A DNA stretch of 64,000 bases from Microbacterium sp. Leaf159 (lineage in GTDB: Bacteria; Actinomycetota; Actinomycetes; Actinomycetales; Microbacteriaceae), in assembly GCF_001423615.1 (NCBI RefSeq), contig NZ_LMOU01000001.1, positions 2,726,436 through 2,790,435 of the forward strand, given 5' to 3'. The position numbers and the translations under genes were made by a program. The notes beneath the pieces are model-generated. The model was not told where the DNA came from. It saw only the letters and a list, made by a program, of their open reading frames with translations, and did no database searches. Shown here in pieces: positions 33,072 to 42,208 of the stretch. Within the stretch, counting starts at the first letter, position 1. Every line of letters starts with the position of its first letter.

Positions 33072-34394
33072 ATGACCTCCACCCACAGCAAGGCGCGACG
33101 CGCAGGCTTCGCCGCCTTCGTCGGCACCACCATCGAGTGGTACGACTTCTACGTCTACGCGACCGCCGCCGCCCTCGTCTTCGGTCCGCTGTTCTTCCCC
33201 AGCGGAGACCGCCTCGCCGAGACCGCAGCGGCCTTCGCCACATTCGCCGTCGCCTTCCTCGTCCGCCCTCTCGGCGGCATCATCTTCGGCCACATCGGCG
33301 ACAAGCTCGGCCGGCGCACGTCGCTCGTCATCACCCTGCTGCTGATGGGCGCGGCGACCGTGCTCGTCGGCTGCCTGCCGACCTACGAGAACATCGGCAT
33401 CCTCGCCCCGATCCTGCTGATCCTGCTGCGCGCGATCCAGGGCCTCGCGGTCGGCGGCGAATGGGGCGGCGCGGTGCTGATGAGCGTCGAGCACGCACCC
33501 GAGAAGTCCAAGACCTTCTACGGCGGCTTCACGCAGCTCGGCAACCCGGCCGGCGCGCTGCTCGCCTCGGGCATCTTCGCGATCATGTCGCGTGTCAGCG
33601 ACGACTTCATCATGAACGGCGGCTGGCGCATCCCGTTCCTGCTCTCGATCGTCCTGGTCGGAGTCGGATTCTGGGTGCGCTACCGCGTCGAGGAGACCCC
33701 GGTCTTCGAGAACAAGGTCGAGGGCCGCAAGCAGTCGATGCCGCTCGCTTTCGCGCTGCGCACCAACTGGCGCCCGATCCTGCTCGGCATCGGCATCCTG
33801 CCGATCTCGACCGGCGGCTACTACCTGGCCACGACGTTCGCCACGGCCTATGCCACGGGCGAGCCGATCGCGATCAGCGAGCAGGTGATCCTCGATGCGA
33901 TGACCCTCGCCTCCTTCGTCGAGTTCGTCGTGACGCTCCCGGTCGCGTGGCTGGGCGACAAGTGGGGCCGCAAGAACGTCATGTACATCGGGCTGATCGG
34001 CTCGGTCCTCACATTCGTGCCGTTCCTGCTGCTCATGCCCGGACGCGTCGAGCCGCTCATCTTCCTCTTCGCCTCGCTCGTGCGCATCGCGATGAGTGCG
34101 ACCTACGCTCCCATCGCGGCGCTGCTCGCGCAGATGTTCCGCCCGCAGTCGCGCTACACCTCGATCGCGCTCTCGTACGGTGTCGGCGCCGCGCTCTGGG
34201 CCGGCTTCTCGCCCTGGTTCGCGACGCAGCTCATCGCCTGGACCGGCAGCATCTGGTCGGTCATCGCGATGTTCATCGGCATGGCCGTGATCGCCGGGAT
34301 CTGCACCCGTCTCGCACCGCAGCACTCCGACGAGGCTCCGGTCACCGCCTCCTTCACCGCCCGCACCGACACGACCGCGAACAGGCTGCCATGA
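33072..34394 (+). CDS. MFS transporter, metabolite:H+ symporter (MHS) family
   Basis: 440-residue importer of the MHS group (ShiA/ProP/KgtP relatives). Diagnostic segments: FVGTTIEWYDFYVYATAAALVF at residue 15, GGIIFGHIGDKLGRRTSL in loop 2-3, RAIQGLAVGGEWGGAVLMSVEHAP in helix 4, and VEETPVFENKVEG in the central loop. Twelve helices are visible. It is first gene of the operon. Substrates of this family are organic acids, betaines or zwitterions, so uptake of an amino- or guanidino-acid derivative is plausible given the downstream enzymes. Its stop overlaps the next start (ATGA). Confidence 0.92.
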   Translation: MTSTHSKARRAGFAAFVGTTIEWYDFYVYATAAALVFGPLFFPSGDRLAETAAAFATFAVAFLVRPLGGIIFGHIGDKLGRRTSLVITLLLMGAATVLVGCLPTYENIGILAPILLILLRAIQGLAVGGEWGGAVLMSVEHAPEKSKTFYGGFTQLGNPAGALLASGIFAIMSRVSDDFIMNGGWRIPFLLSIVLVGVGFWVRYRVEETPVFENKVEGRKQSMPLAFALRTNWRPILLGIGILPISTGGYYLATTFATAYATGEPIAISEQVILDAMTLASFVEFVVTLPVAWLGDKWGRKNVMYIGLIGSVLTFVPFLLLMPGRVEPLIFLFASLVRIAMSATYAPIAALLAQMFRPQSRYTSIALSYGVGAALWAGFSPWFATQLIAWTGSIWSVIAMFIGMAVIAGICTRLAPQHSDEAPVTASFTARTDTTANRLP

Positions 34395-36079
34395 GAAAGC
34401 TCACCCCCTTCGACCGTTCCGCCCAGACGGCCCCGCAGCTCGTCACGGCCCGCGTGATCCACACGGTGGACGCGGATGCCGCGGCGGCGACCGCGATGCT
34501 GACCGACCGTGGCCGCATCGTCGCGATCGGCACACGGGCAGAGTGTCTTGCGGCGGCCGAGCGCGCCGGCCTCGTGCCCGAGCACGTCGACCTCGGCGAC
34601 GCGGTCGTCGTCCCCGGGTTCGTCGACGCGCACGCCCACCCCCTGATGTACGGGCAGCTGATGACCTGGGTCGACTGCGGACCCGAGAAGGCCGGCAGCA
34701 TCCCCGAGATCGTGGCGCTGCTGCAGGCCGCGGCGATCGACGCCCCAGCGGGGCGGCCGGTGCGCGGATACGGCTACGAGCAGCGCAATCTCGCCGAGAA
34801 GCGGCATCCGACCCGCTTCGAGCTCGACGAGGTCGCGGCCGATCGCGAGGTGTACCTGATGAACGCCTCCGGTCATGGCGGCGTGGTCAACTCGTTCACG
34901 CTCGCGAGCAACGGCGTCGATCGCGATACCCCGAACCCCGACGGCGGCGAGTTCTTCCGCGACGCCGACGGCGAGCTGACGGGCGAGCTCTCGGACGCCG
35001 CCTGCAACATCCTCACCGGAGTGCACGGGGTGAAGATCGGCCACCACGGTCCGAACTTCCACCTCGCCGACGAGCCGGAGGAGCACCTGCGACAGCTGGA
35101 TGCCGCGACGCAGCGCTTCCTCGCCGGAGGCGTCACCTCGATCGGCGATTGCCAGGTCACCCGTCGTGAGTTCGACATGTACCTGCGCCTCGCCGAGGCG
35201 GGCCGCCTCGAGCTGCGGGTGTCGATGTACCTGCTGTCGCACCTGCTCGACGAGGCGCTCGAGATGGGGCTGGTGGGCCAGTTCGGCAACGCTCACCTGA
35301 GTTTCGCCGGCATCAAGCTCTACGCCGACGGCACGCTCGGCGGCTGGACCGCGTACTTCCCCGACGGCTATGTGGGTGACCCGTGCCGCACGGGGCAGCT
35401 GTACCACGAGCCCGCCGAGTACACCGCGCTGATCAGCCGGGCGCACGCCGCCGGCCTGCAGACCGCGACCCACGCGCAGTCGCCCACGGCGATCGAGATG
35501 GTCGTGTCGGCGATCGAGGCGGCTCTCGCCGAACGACCCGACTCCGATGCGCGGCACCGCATCGAGCACTGCGGTCTGCCGACGCCCGAGCAGATCGATC
35601 GGATGGCCGCCTCCGGCATCCGCCCCGTCAACCAGACGCAGCACTACTTCAACTGGGGCGAGGGCGTCGAAGAGGCCATCGGCACCCCGGGGGAGCGCTT
35701 CAACCCGCTCGGCGAGTTCGAGCGCGCAGGCGTGCCGTTCACGATCTCGTCTGATGCCCCGGTCGCCGAGCCGATCCCGCTCGAGGCCATCCAGACGGCG
35801 GTCACTCGCGTGACTCGGCGCGGGCACAAGCTCGGGCCCGACGACCTGCGCGTCTCAGCCCTGTCGGCGCTGCGCGCCCACACGATCGAGGGTGCGGTGT
35901 CGATCGGCCGCGAAGACGACCTCGGCTCTCTCGAAGCCGGCAAGTACGCCGACTTCGTGGTGCTCTCCGACGACCCGCTCGGCGTCGACGCCGAGGACAT
36001 CGCTTCGATCACGGTGCGCGAGACCTGGGTCGACGGCACCCGCCGCCACGTGGCCGCTGCGGTGATGGCCGGCGCATGA
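34391..36079 (+). CDS. Amidohydrolase family protein (YtcJ-like)
   Basis: 562-residue metal-dependent hydrolase of the amidohydrolase_3 type. An N-terminal beta-sandwich is followed by the metal motif PGFVDAHAHPLMYG (about 76-89). Further ligands are suggested by THAQSPTAIEMV, RHRIEHCG and the final Asp in TISSDAPV. The C-terminal SIGREDDLGSLEAGKYADFVVLSDDPL (split) closes the composite sandwich. The protein probably cleaves a C-N bond of the imported compound in the cytoplasm, but members of this group are rarely characterised. It is coupled by ATGA at both ends. Confidence 0.88.
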   Translation: MRKLTPFDRSAQTAPQLVTARVIHTVDADAAAATAMLTDRGRIVAIGTRAECLAAAERAGLVPEHVDLGDAVVVPGFVDAHAHPLMYGQLMTWVDCGPEKAGSIPEIVALLQAAAIDAPAGRPVRGYGYEQRNLAEKRHPTRFELDEVAADREVYLMNASGHGGVVNSFTLASNGVDRDTPNPDGGEFFRDADGELTGELSDAACNILTGVHGVKIGHHGPNFHLADEPEEHLRQLDAATQRFLAGGVTSIGDCQVTRREFDMYLRLAEAGRLELRVSMYLLSHLLDEALEMGLVGQFGNAHLSFAGIKLYADGTLGGWTAYFPDGYVGDPCRTGQLYHEPAEYTALISRAHAAGLQTATHAQSPTAIEMVVSAIEAALAERPDSDARHRIEHCGLPTPEQIDRMAASGIRPVNQTQHYFNWGEGVEEAIGTPGERFNPLGEFERAGVPFTISSDAPVAEPIPLEAIQTAVTRVTRRGHKLGPDDLRVSALSALRAHTIEGAVSIGREDDLGSLEAGKYADFVVLSDDPLGVDAEDIASITVRETWVDGTRRHVAAAVMAGA

Positions 36080-37698
36080 GCGAGGATTCGACCATGACCG
36101 AAGACCGCTTCGCCGACACCGCCGGTCGGGCGGTGCTCGAGACGATCCGCGGCTACGGGGTCGACGCCGTGTTCGGCATCCCCGGCACCCACAACCTCGA
36201 GCTGTACCGTCCGCTGGCCGACCTGGGCATCCGTGCGGTGACCAACCGTCACGAGCAGGGCTCCGGATACGGCGCCGACGGCTGGGCGCAGCAGACCGGG
36301 CTGCCCGGCGTCGTCATCACGACGTCGGGCCCGGGGCTGCAGAACGCGATGAGTGCGATCGGCACGGCGTTCTGCGAGTCGCGGCCGATGGTCGTGCTCT
36401 CCCCGGGAGTGCCGCTCGGGTCGGAGTTCGCCGACGTCGGGACTCTCCACGAGACGAAGGATGCCACGGCCATGGTCGGCGCGATCGCCGAGTGGTCCCG
36501 CCGCGTGACCAGCGCAGCCGAGGCGGTCGAGGCCGTGCACGACGCTTTCACGCTGTTCCGCACCGGCCGCCCCCGCCCCGTGCACATCGAGATCCCCCTC
36601 GACGTGCTCGAATCCGCGGCCGAGGTCCCCGCCGAAGCGCGCCGCCCCAGGGCGCTGCCGCAGCGGGCATCGGGCGATCCCGCAGCGCTGACCGAGGCCG
36701 CGCGCCTGCTGACCGGCGCCGAGCGCCCGGTGATCGTCGCGGGCGGCGGGTCCGTCGATGCGGCCCACGAAGTGACGATGCTCGCCGAACGCCTCGGTGC
36801 TCCGGTGCTCACGACGCTCAACGGCAAGGGGGTCGTCGACGAACGGCATGCGCTCTCGCTCGGCTCGAACCTGCGTCTCGCCGCAGCCCGAGAGGTCGCA
36901 GAAGACGCCGACGTCGTGCTCGTGATCGGCTCGAAGCTCGGCGAGGCCGAGCTCTGGGCTCCGCGGCTCGAGGCGCGAGGCGCAGTCGTGCGCATCGACA
37001 TCTCGCCGCTGCAGCTCGACAAGAACCTCGCCGCGACCGTCGGCATCGTCGGCGACGCGGCCGCCGTTTCGGCAGGACTGCTCGCGCTGCTGCCGGCCGA
37101 TCACCGCGTGCCGCGTGAACTGGCCGTCGAGCGAGCGGCGATCGACGCCGAGATGCGCGAGACCGCCCCCGACGCCGTGGCGCTCGCCGAGATCATCGTC
37201 GATGCGCTGCCCGACGACGCGGTCGTCGCCGGTGACTCCTCGCAGATCGTCTACATGGCGCTCGGCAGTGTGCTGCGCTCGGCGCGTCCGCACGCCCTGC
37301 TCTACACGCCCACCTACGCAACGCTCGGCTATGGCCTGCCCGCAGCGATCGGCGCCAGGGTGGCCCAGACCGAGCATCCCGTCGTCACCGTGATCGGAGA
37401 CGGCGCGCTCATGTTCTGCGTGAACGAGCTCGTGACGGCGGTCGAGCAGCGCCTCGACATCACCGTCGTGTGCGTCGACAACGGCGGCTACGCCGAGATC
37501 CGCCAGAACGAGGTCGACCGCGGCATGACCCCGATCGGCGTCGACCTGGTGCAGCCCGACTGGGCGGCGCTGGCGACAGCGTTCGGCGCCACAGGGCGGC
37601 GGGCCGAGACCCCCGACGACATCGCACCGAGCATCCGCAGCGCCATCGCCGCCGGCGGCGTGCAGCTCGTGCACATCCCCACGCAGAGACAGGACTGA
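36076..37698 (+). CDS. Thiamine diphosphate-dependent enzyme (acetolactate synthase-like, possible 2-keto acid decarboxylase)
   Basis: 540 residues in three ThDP domains. PYR domain with the catalytic Glu in [16 protein letters not shown] (about residue 60), a central domain, and the PP domain with [18 protein letters not shown] and VDNGGY (about 441-475) for Mg-ThDP. AHAS-like proteins include acetolactate synthase, glyoxylate carboligase, sulfoacetaldehyde acetyltransferase and 2-ketoarginine decarboxylase (AruI). The neighbouring agmatinase-type enzyme favours a role in guanidino-acid breakdown; this is inference. No regulatory subunit (IlvH) follows, which argues against a biosynthetic acetolactate synthase. 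An alternative start at the internal ATG (residue 7) is possible. Confidence 0.85.
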   Translation: MSEDSTMTEDRFADTAGRAVLETIRGYGVDAVFGIPGTHNLELYRPLADLGIRAVTNRHEQGSGYGADGWAQQTGLPGVVITTSGPGLQNAMSAIGTAFCESRPMVVLSPGVPLGSEFADVGTLHETKDATAMVGAIAEWSRRVTSAAEAVEAVHDAFTLFRTGRPRPVHIEIPLDVLESAAEVPAEARRPRALPQRASGDPAALTEAARLLTGAERPVIVAGGGSVDAAHEVTMLAERLGAPVLTTLNGKGVVDERHALSLGSNLRLAAAREVAEDADVVLVIGSKLGEAELWAPRLEARGAVVRIDISPLQLDKNLAATVGIVGDAAAVSAGLLALLPADHRVPRELAVERAAIDAEMRETAPDAVALAEIIVDALPDDAVVAGDSSQIVYMALGSVLRSARPHALLYTPTYATLGYGLPAAIGARVAQTEHPVVTVIGDGALMFCVNELVTAVEQRLDITVVCVDNGGYAEIRQNEVDRGMTPIGVDLVQPDWAALATAFGATGRRAETPDDIAPSIRSAIAAGGVQLVHIPTQRQD

Positions 37699-37700
37699 TC

Positions 37701-38651
37701 ATGACCGAGAACGTGGGCCCCATCGACGCCTCCGTGAACCCCCGCTACTCGGGGATCGCGACCTTCGCCCGCCTGCCGAGGATCGAGGACGTGCCGCGCG
37801 CCGACATCGCCGTCGTCGGCATCCCCTTCGACTCGGGGGTGAGCTACCGTCCTGGCACCCGCTTCGGGCCCTCGCACGTGCGCGAGTCGTCTCGGCTGCT
37901 GCGCCCCTACAACCCGGCGCAGGACGTCTCGCCGTTCGCGGTCGCGCAGGTGGTGGATGCCGGAGACATCCCCGTCAACCCGTTCGATCTCACCGAGGCC
38001 GTGACCGAGGTCGAACGCGCTGCGCTCGCACTCGGCGAGCAGGTGCAGCGGATCGTCACGATCGGCGGCGACCATACGGTCGCGCTGCCGCTGCTGCGTG
38101 CCGTCGCGGCGAAGCACGGCCCGGTGGCGGTGCTGCACTTCGACGCGCACCTCGACACCTGGGACACCTACTTCGGCGCACCGATCACCCACGGCACCCC
38201 GTTCCGCCGGGCGAGCGAAGAGGGGCTCATCGACCTCACCGCGAGCTGCCACGTCGGCACACGAGGACCCCTGTACTCGAAGAAGGACCTCGAAGACGAC
38301 GAGCTCCTCGGGTTCTCGATCGTCTCGAGCGAGTACATCGAGGAGCACGGCGTCGAGGCCGGCATCCAGCGCATCCTGCAGCGCATCGGCGACAAGCCCC
38401 TGTACGTGTCGATCGACATCGACGTGCTCGACCCGGCCCATGCCCCTGGCACCGGAACCCCCGAGGCCGGCGGGCTCACCAGCCGCGAGCTGCTGCGCAT
38501 CCTGCGTGCCCTCGGCGACAGCGACATCGTGGGCGCCGACGTCGTGGAGGTCTCTCCTGCGTACGACCACGCGCAGATCACCGGGATCGCCGCGAGTCAC
38601 GTCGTGTACGAGCTCGTGTCGCTGCTCGCCGCCCGAATCGGTCGCAGCTGA
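37701..38651 (+). CDS. Agmatinase/ureohydrolase family (agmatinase or guanidinobutyrase)
   Basis: 316-residue Mn-dependent ureohydrolase that releases urea from a guanidino compound. All metal motifs are intact: GGDHT (about 118-122), FDAHLDTWD (about 143-151), and [19 protein letters not shown] (about 236-254), plus the C-terminal VVEVSPAYD. Arginase is unlikely because the loop spacing is of agmatinase type; agmatine, 4-guanidinobutyrate and 3-guanidinopropionate are the candidate substrates. It starts 2 bases after the ThDP enzyme and ends the operon, converging on the RIO kinase gene with a 6-base gap. Confidence 0.9.
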   Translation: MTENVGPIDASVNPRYSGIATFARLPRIEDVPRADIAVVGIPFDSGVSYRPGTRFGPSHVRESSRLLRPYNPAQDVSPFAVAQVVDAGDIPVNPFDLTEAVTEVERAALALGEQVQRIVTIGGDHTVALPLLRAVAAKHGPVAVLHFDAHLDTWDTYFGAPITHGTPFRRASEEGLIDLTASCHVGTRGPLYSKKDLEDDELLGFSIVSSEYIEEHGVEAGIQRILQRIGDKPLYVSIDIDVLDPAHAPGTGTPEAGGLTSRELLRILRALGDSDIVGADVVEVSPAYDHAQITGIAASHVVYELVSLLAARIGRS

Positions 38652-38657
38652 CAGCTC

Positions 38658-39560
38658 TCACGCATACGATGCGGCGAGCATCTCGGCGAAGAGCTCTTCG
38701 GCGTCGCGTTCGACGCGGCGGCGGGTGAACCAGTCGCAGATGTTGACGCAGTCGCGGTGCAGCAGGTCGAGGCCCTGCGGGTTCGCGATGATGTCGACGA
38801 TCTGCGGCAGGTCGATCACCCGCACCCGGCCGTCGTGCACGAGCAGGTTGTAGGCCGAGAGGTCGCCGTGGGCGAAGCCGGCCGCGGCGAAGATGCGCAT
38901 CAGGTCGACGATCTGGTCGTACAGCTCGGCCAGCTCGGCGCGGTCGCTGCGCACCGCCGCGAGTCGGGGAGCGGCGACGCCGTTCGCATCGCCGACGAAC
39001 TCCATGAGCAGCTCGGTGCCGTTGACCTGCACGGGGTACGGGACGGGGGCGCCGAGCTCCCACATGCGGCACAGCGCATCGAACTCCGCGAACGACCACT
39101 GCGCGGCGGCGACCGCCCTGCCGTGCTCGGACTTCTTGGCGAGCGCCCTGGTGTCGCGGGTGTTCCTGGTGCTGCGGCCCTCGGTGTAGACGCCCGAGCG
39201 GTGGAAGCTGCTGTGGTCGGTGTCGCGATAGCGCTTGGCGGCGAGCAGCGTGCGGTGCGCGGGGTCGTCCGGCACCGCCCGTTCGAGCAGGAACACATCG
39301 GCCTCCTTGCCGGTCTTGAGGATGCCGAGCTCGGTGTCGAGCGCACCGGCGCTCGTCACGACCCACGCGGGCCACGGCAGGGGGCCGCGCTCCGACGGGG
39401 TGATCGCCGGCCAGGTGGTCCAGCGCTGGTTGTCGCCGGGTTCGACGTCGGCGAAGGTCGGGACGGATTCGAAGGGAGAGGCGTCGAACGTCGAGGCGGC
39501 CGACGAACGGGCGAAGAGACGGGAAGAGGATGCTTCAGAAGAAGCGAAGAGATCAGACAC
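38658..39560 (-). CDS. RIO-type atypical serine protein kinase
   Basis: 300 residues. A disordered Ser-rich N-terminus (1-45) precedes the kinase core: LKTGKEADVF (ATP loop, 81-90), AAKRYR with the likely ATP-anchoring Lys109, catalytic HGDLSAYNLL (231-240; D233, N238) and metal-binding VIDLPQIVD with D250. This is the RIO1/bacterial RIO pattern. Substrates in bacteria are unknown. Translation starts at a GTG whose Shine-Dalgarno (GGAG, about 13 bases upstream) lies inside a hairpin, 35 bases after a 20-codon ORF, suggesting translational control by the leader. Confidence 0.9.
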   Translation of the reverse strand: MSDLFASSEASSSRLFARSSAASTFDASPFESVPTFADVEPGDNQRWTTWPAITPSERGPLPWPAWVVTSAGALDTELGILKTGKEADVFLLERAVPDDPAHRTLLAAKRYRDTDHSSFHRSGVYTEGRSTRNTRDTRALAKKSEHGRAVAAAQWSFAEFDALCRMWELGAPVPYPVQVNGTELLMEFVGDANGVAAPRLAAVRSDRAELAELYDQIVDLMRIFAAAGFAHGDLSAYNLLVHDGRVRVIDLPQIVDIIANPQGLDLLHRDCVNICDWFTRRRVERDAEELFAEMLAASYA

Positions 39561-39565
39561 GGTAT

Positions 39566-39589
39566 GTGGCTCCGAGAGAAGGAGGCCAC
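39566..39589 (-). promoter_or_regulatory. Hairpin covering RIO kinase Shine-Dalgarno
   Basis: On the plus strand GTGGCTCC (39566-39573) and GGAGGCCAC (39581-39589) pair over 8 bp with one bulged base and a 7-base loop. In the mRNA this sequesters the GGAG before the kinase GTG. The leader ORF stop lies 6 bases from the stem base, so a ribosome there would melt the stem. Confidence 0.5.
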
Positions 39590-39595
39590 CGCGGA

Positions 39596-39658
39596 TCAGG
39601 AGCGGGCGGCCTCGAGAGGAAGGAAGTCGGCGAGGGGCGCGACAGAGACGGCGTTCAT
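39596..39658 (-). CDS. Possible 20-residue leader peptide upstream of RIO kinase
   Basis: A short ORF with a good Shine-Dalgarno (AGAGGAG) encodes MNAVSVAPLADFLPLEAARS, ending 35 bases before the kinase GTG. It lies between a recognisable promoter and an RBS-sequestering hairpin. It could be a regulatory leader whose translation controls the kinase, or a small functional peptide. An ATG two codons earlier (ATGACATGA) opens only a two-codon ORF. The rest of the 300-base gap (39561-39860) holds this promoter and a 21-bp direct repeat, nothing else recognised. Confidence 0.4.
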   Translation of the reverse strand: MNAVSVAPLADFLPLEAARS

Positions 39659-39710
39659 GTCATCCACTCCTCTCGCTGAGACCTTCCGGGAGAACCCCGG
39701 TGCGTCGTCG

Positions 39711-39740
39711 AGCCTAGAGGTCGCGGGCGGATGCTGTCCA
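39711..39740 (-). promoter_or_regulatory. Promoter for leader ORF and RIO kinase
   Basis: On the minus strand TGGACA (39740-39735), an 18-base spacer and TAGGCT (39716-39711). The predicted mRNA has a leader of about 45 bases before the short ORF. Confidence 0.45.
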
Positions 39741-39780
39741 GACCCGATCCGGTGCTTGCCAGGCCCGATCCGGTGCTCCC
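39739..39780. repeat. Two 21-bp direct repeats
   Basis: Both units share CCGATCCGGTGCT; they overlap the -35 of the kinase promoter and precede the divergent MFS gene. Confidence 0.6.
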
Positions 39781-39860
39781 CGGGCCGAAGCCGGACGAAT
39801 GGTCGGATGCCGTGGACGCCGCGTCGGGTGCAGCAGCCCCGCGACTGCGAGTGTTGAACC

Positions 39861-41066
39861 ATGACCACGACCGCGCCCGTGCCCGTGACGACCGCCCGCA
39901 CCGAGAGCATCCGCTACGGCGGGCTCATCGTGCTGATGCTGATGGGCTTCCTGCTCGTCACGGCGGAGTTCCTGCCCAACGGCGTGCTCACCGAGATGGC
40001 AGACGCGCTCGGCGTCACGCCGGGACAGGCCGGGCAGACCGTGACGGTCACCGCTCTCGTCGGCCTGATCGTCGCACCCACGGTCGGTCTGATCTTCCCC
40101 CGCCTCGACCGCCGGTCGCTGCTCATCTGGATGGCGCTCGCCGCCGCCGCATCCAACCTGATCGTCGCGATCGCGCCGAACCTCATCATCGTCCTGCTCG
40201 CGCGGTTCCTGCTGGGAGCGGCGATCAGCGCGTTCTGGGCGATGTCGATCACGGTCGCTGTGCGGCTCGCGGGACCCGAGCACCTCGGACGCGGGGTCAT
40301 GTTCACCTCGGCCGGCGTCTCGCTCGCCACGGTCGCGGGCGTGCCGCTCGGCGTCATGCTCAGCGAGATCGTCGATTGGCAGACGGTGTTCGCGATCGCC
40401 GGCGTGCTCATGGTGCTGCTGTCCGTGGCGCTGCGATTCATGCTGCCGTCTGTTCCGGCCGAGCAGGCATCGAGCATCCGTCTGCTCGTCGACACCCTGC
40501 GGCGCCCCGGCATCGGGCTGGGCATGGTCGGGCACGTGCTCGTGGTGCTCGGGCACTTCCTCGCCTACACGTACGTGCGGCTCGCGCTCGAGCGCATCCC
40601 CGAGGTCGAGCCGTCGACGATCATCCTGCTGCTCGCTCTCTTCGGAGTCGGCGGCCTCGCCGGCAACCTCGGGCTCGGATTCTTCATCGACCGCACCTTC
40701 GCGTTCTTCGCGGTGTTCGCGCCGCTCGTGATCGCGGTGTCGGTGCTGTCGATGATCTTCCTCTCAGGGTCCGTTCTCGGCGTCGGCATCGTCGTGTTCG
40801 TCTGGGGCTTCTTCTTCTCGTCGTGGCTGCTCGTGGCCAACACCTGGGTGGGCCACCGCATGCCCGACCGGCTCGAAGCCGGCGGCAGCCTGGTCGTCGT
40901 CGGATTCCAGGGGGCGATCACGATCGCGGCGGGCCTCGGAGGACTGCTCGTCGACACCCTCGACGTCGAGTTCGTCTACGTTCTCGGGGCCATCTCGCTG
41001 CTCGTCGGCGCCGTGCTCTTCGGAATGTCGAACCGCAGGAGCACTGCGGCGGCGGCGCTCGTCTGA
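39861..41066 (+). CDS. MFS drug:H+ antiporter-like transporter (DHA1 group)
   Basis: 401-residue, 12-helix major facilitator. GFLLVTAEFLPNGVLTEMADALGVTPGQAG near the N-terminus is the pattern of AraJ/Cmx/PurE-type exporters. RFLLGAAISAFWAMSITVAVRL is helix 4 with motif-C-like glycine spacing (AGVSLATVAGVPLGV in helix 5). Export of sugars, purines or antibiotics is typical of the group; the substrate is not predictable. It is followed, convergently, by an AraC-type regulator gene that may respond to the same compound. The upstream ATG has no clear Shine-Dalgarno, so the exact start is somewhat uncertain. Confidence 0.88.
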   Translation: MTTTAPVPVTTARTESIRYGGLIVLMLMGFLLVTAEFLPNGVLTEMADALGVTPGQAGQTVTVTALVGLIVAPTVGLIFPRLDRRSLLIWMALAAAASNLIVAIAPNLIIVLLARFLLGAAISAFWAMSITVAVRLAGPEHLGRGVMFTSAGVSLATVAGVPLGVMLSEIVDWQTVFAIAGVLMVLLSVALRFMLPSVPAEQASSIRLLVDTLRRPGIGLGMVGHVLVVLGHFLAYTYVRLALERIPEVEPSTIILLLALFGVGGLAGNLGLGFFIDRTFAFFAVFAPLVIAVSVLSMIFLSGSVLGVGIVVFVWGFFFSSWLLVANTWVGHRMPDRLEAGGSLVVVGFQGAITIAAGLGGLLVDTLDVEFVYVLGAISLLVGAVLFGMSNRRSTAAAALV

Positions 41067-41115
41067 GTCGCCTCGTTTCCCACCCTCACCCGGGCACGGA
41101 TTCGGATCGAGCGTT

Positions 41116-41154
41116 CGACACACCGACCGTCCGCCCACCGCGGGCGGCGTGTCG
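41116..41154. terminator. Inverted repeat between convergent MFS and AraC genes
   Basis: Core CCGCCC-N5-GGGCGG (41131-41147), extended by CGACAC (41116-41121) and GTGTCG (41149-41154). It lies between convergent gene ends; no T-tract, so a factor-dependent or weak terminator. Confidence 0.4.
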
Positions 41155-41220
41155 GGCTCGGACTCCGAAGTTGTGCCCGGCGTGGGCTGGCAGCGCAGGG
41201 CCGCAGCGGGCCGGGTGGGC

Positions 41221-42138
41221 TCAGACGGGGACGGCGGTCAGCTCGCCCGCCCGCCACGCGGACGGTGTCAGGCCGGTGCGGCGTCGGAACGCGCGACTGA
41301 ATCCCTCGTCCGAGGCGTAGCCCAACTCGCGAGAGGTCTCGCTGACGGATCGGCCGGCGCTCAGCATCCGCTTGGCCGTGTCGATGCGCACCTCGGTGAC
41401 GTAGTCGGCGGGGGATCGACCGATCGCGCTGCGGAAGCGCTCCGCGAAGACCGAGCGCGACATCGCCCCGACGCTCGCGAGGCGCTCGACGGTCCACTCT
41501 CGACCGGGCTGCTCGTGGATCGCGTCGACGACGCGGTCGAGGAACGGGTCCTTCGAGACCGACGGCCAGCCCGCGGGCGCGCAGCCGTTCGCGGCCCAGG
41601 CGCGGATGACCGAGAGCAGCACGGTCTGCGCCATCATGCGGCAGATCACGGGGTCGCCCTGTCTGACCGGGTACGACGGCGGATCCGTCGGCCCCATGCT
41701 GCCGGCGAGCGCCGCTGCCGCGGGTTCGAGAGAGTCGAACGACATGACGGTGATCGGGTCGGGGAGCACGGCGGCGAGCATCGACGCGCTGTCCGAGAAC
41801 TCGAGGTCGACCACCACCAGGTCGGTCGCAGCACCTGCTTCGAGAGCGATCGGAGCCCGGCCGAGCGTGAGGAACGCATCGCCTCTGACGAGACTCGCAC
41901 TCAGGGGCCGGTCATCGACGGCCACGATCTGTGCCGTGCGGTCGACGTCGAGGCGGCATCCGGTGGTGAGGGGCGGATGCCCGCTCACCGAACCGTCGGC
42001 GATGTAGACGAGGGTGGCTGCGCCCGAGGGGAGCGGCAGGAGGCCGCCCGCCGCCAGCGTGACGCGTCGAGCGATGCCCACGCGCAGGTCGACGGAGTCG
42101 AGCACCTGCCCGAGGGCTGCGGAATCGACGGTCACCAT
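41221..42138 (-). CDS. AraC-family transcriptional regulator (cupin sensor)
   Basis: 305 residues. The N-terminal cupin-like sensor (about 20-190) resembles the AraC-binding-type domain of AraC regulators with SGHPPLTTGCRLDVD and SASLVRGDAFL. The C-terminal DNA-binding domain (about 205-300) has two HTH motifs: WTVERLASVGAMSRSVFAERFRSAIG and the second EVRIDTAKRML..SVSETSRELGYASDEGFSRAFRRRTGLTPS. It probably controls the convergent MFS gene or its own locus. Both the ATG at 42138 and a GTG one codon later are possible; the GTG has better spacing from GAAGG. Confidence 0.88.
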   Translation of the reverse strand: MVTVDSAALGQVLDSVDLRVGIARRVTLAAGGLLPLPSGAATLVYIADGSVSGHPPLTTGCRLDVDRTAQIVAVDDRPLSASLVRGDAFLTLGRAPIALEAGAATDLVVVDLEFSDSASMLAAVLPDPITVMSFDSLEPAAAALAGSMGPTDPPSYPVRQGDPVICRMMAQTVLLSVIRAWAANGCAPAGWPSVSKDPFLDRVVDAIHEQPGREWTVERLASVGAMSRSVFAERFRSAIGRSPADYVTEVRIDTAKRMLSAGRSVSETSRELGYASDEGFSRAFRRRTGLTPSAWRAGELTAVPV

Positions 42139-42208
42139 GCCTTCGGCAACGCTCGGGGGCGCACAGCTATTCCGGATACGCTGGAAAGACCCCCACCCGA
42201 GGAGTCCC

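Noticed and set aside
33002..36079. 1025-residue frame as an MFS-amidohydrolase fusion
   Set aside because: The first half is an out-of-frame shadow of the MFS gene; the amidohydrolase starts at the ATGA overlap at 34391.
36076..37698. ThDP enzyme considered as biosynthetic acetolactate synthase IlvB
   Set aside because: No IlvH regulatory subunit or ilvC follows, and it is coupled to catabolic genes.
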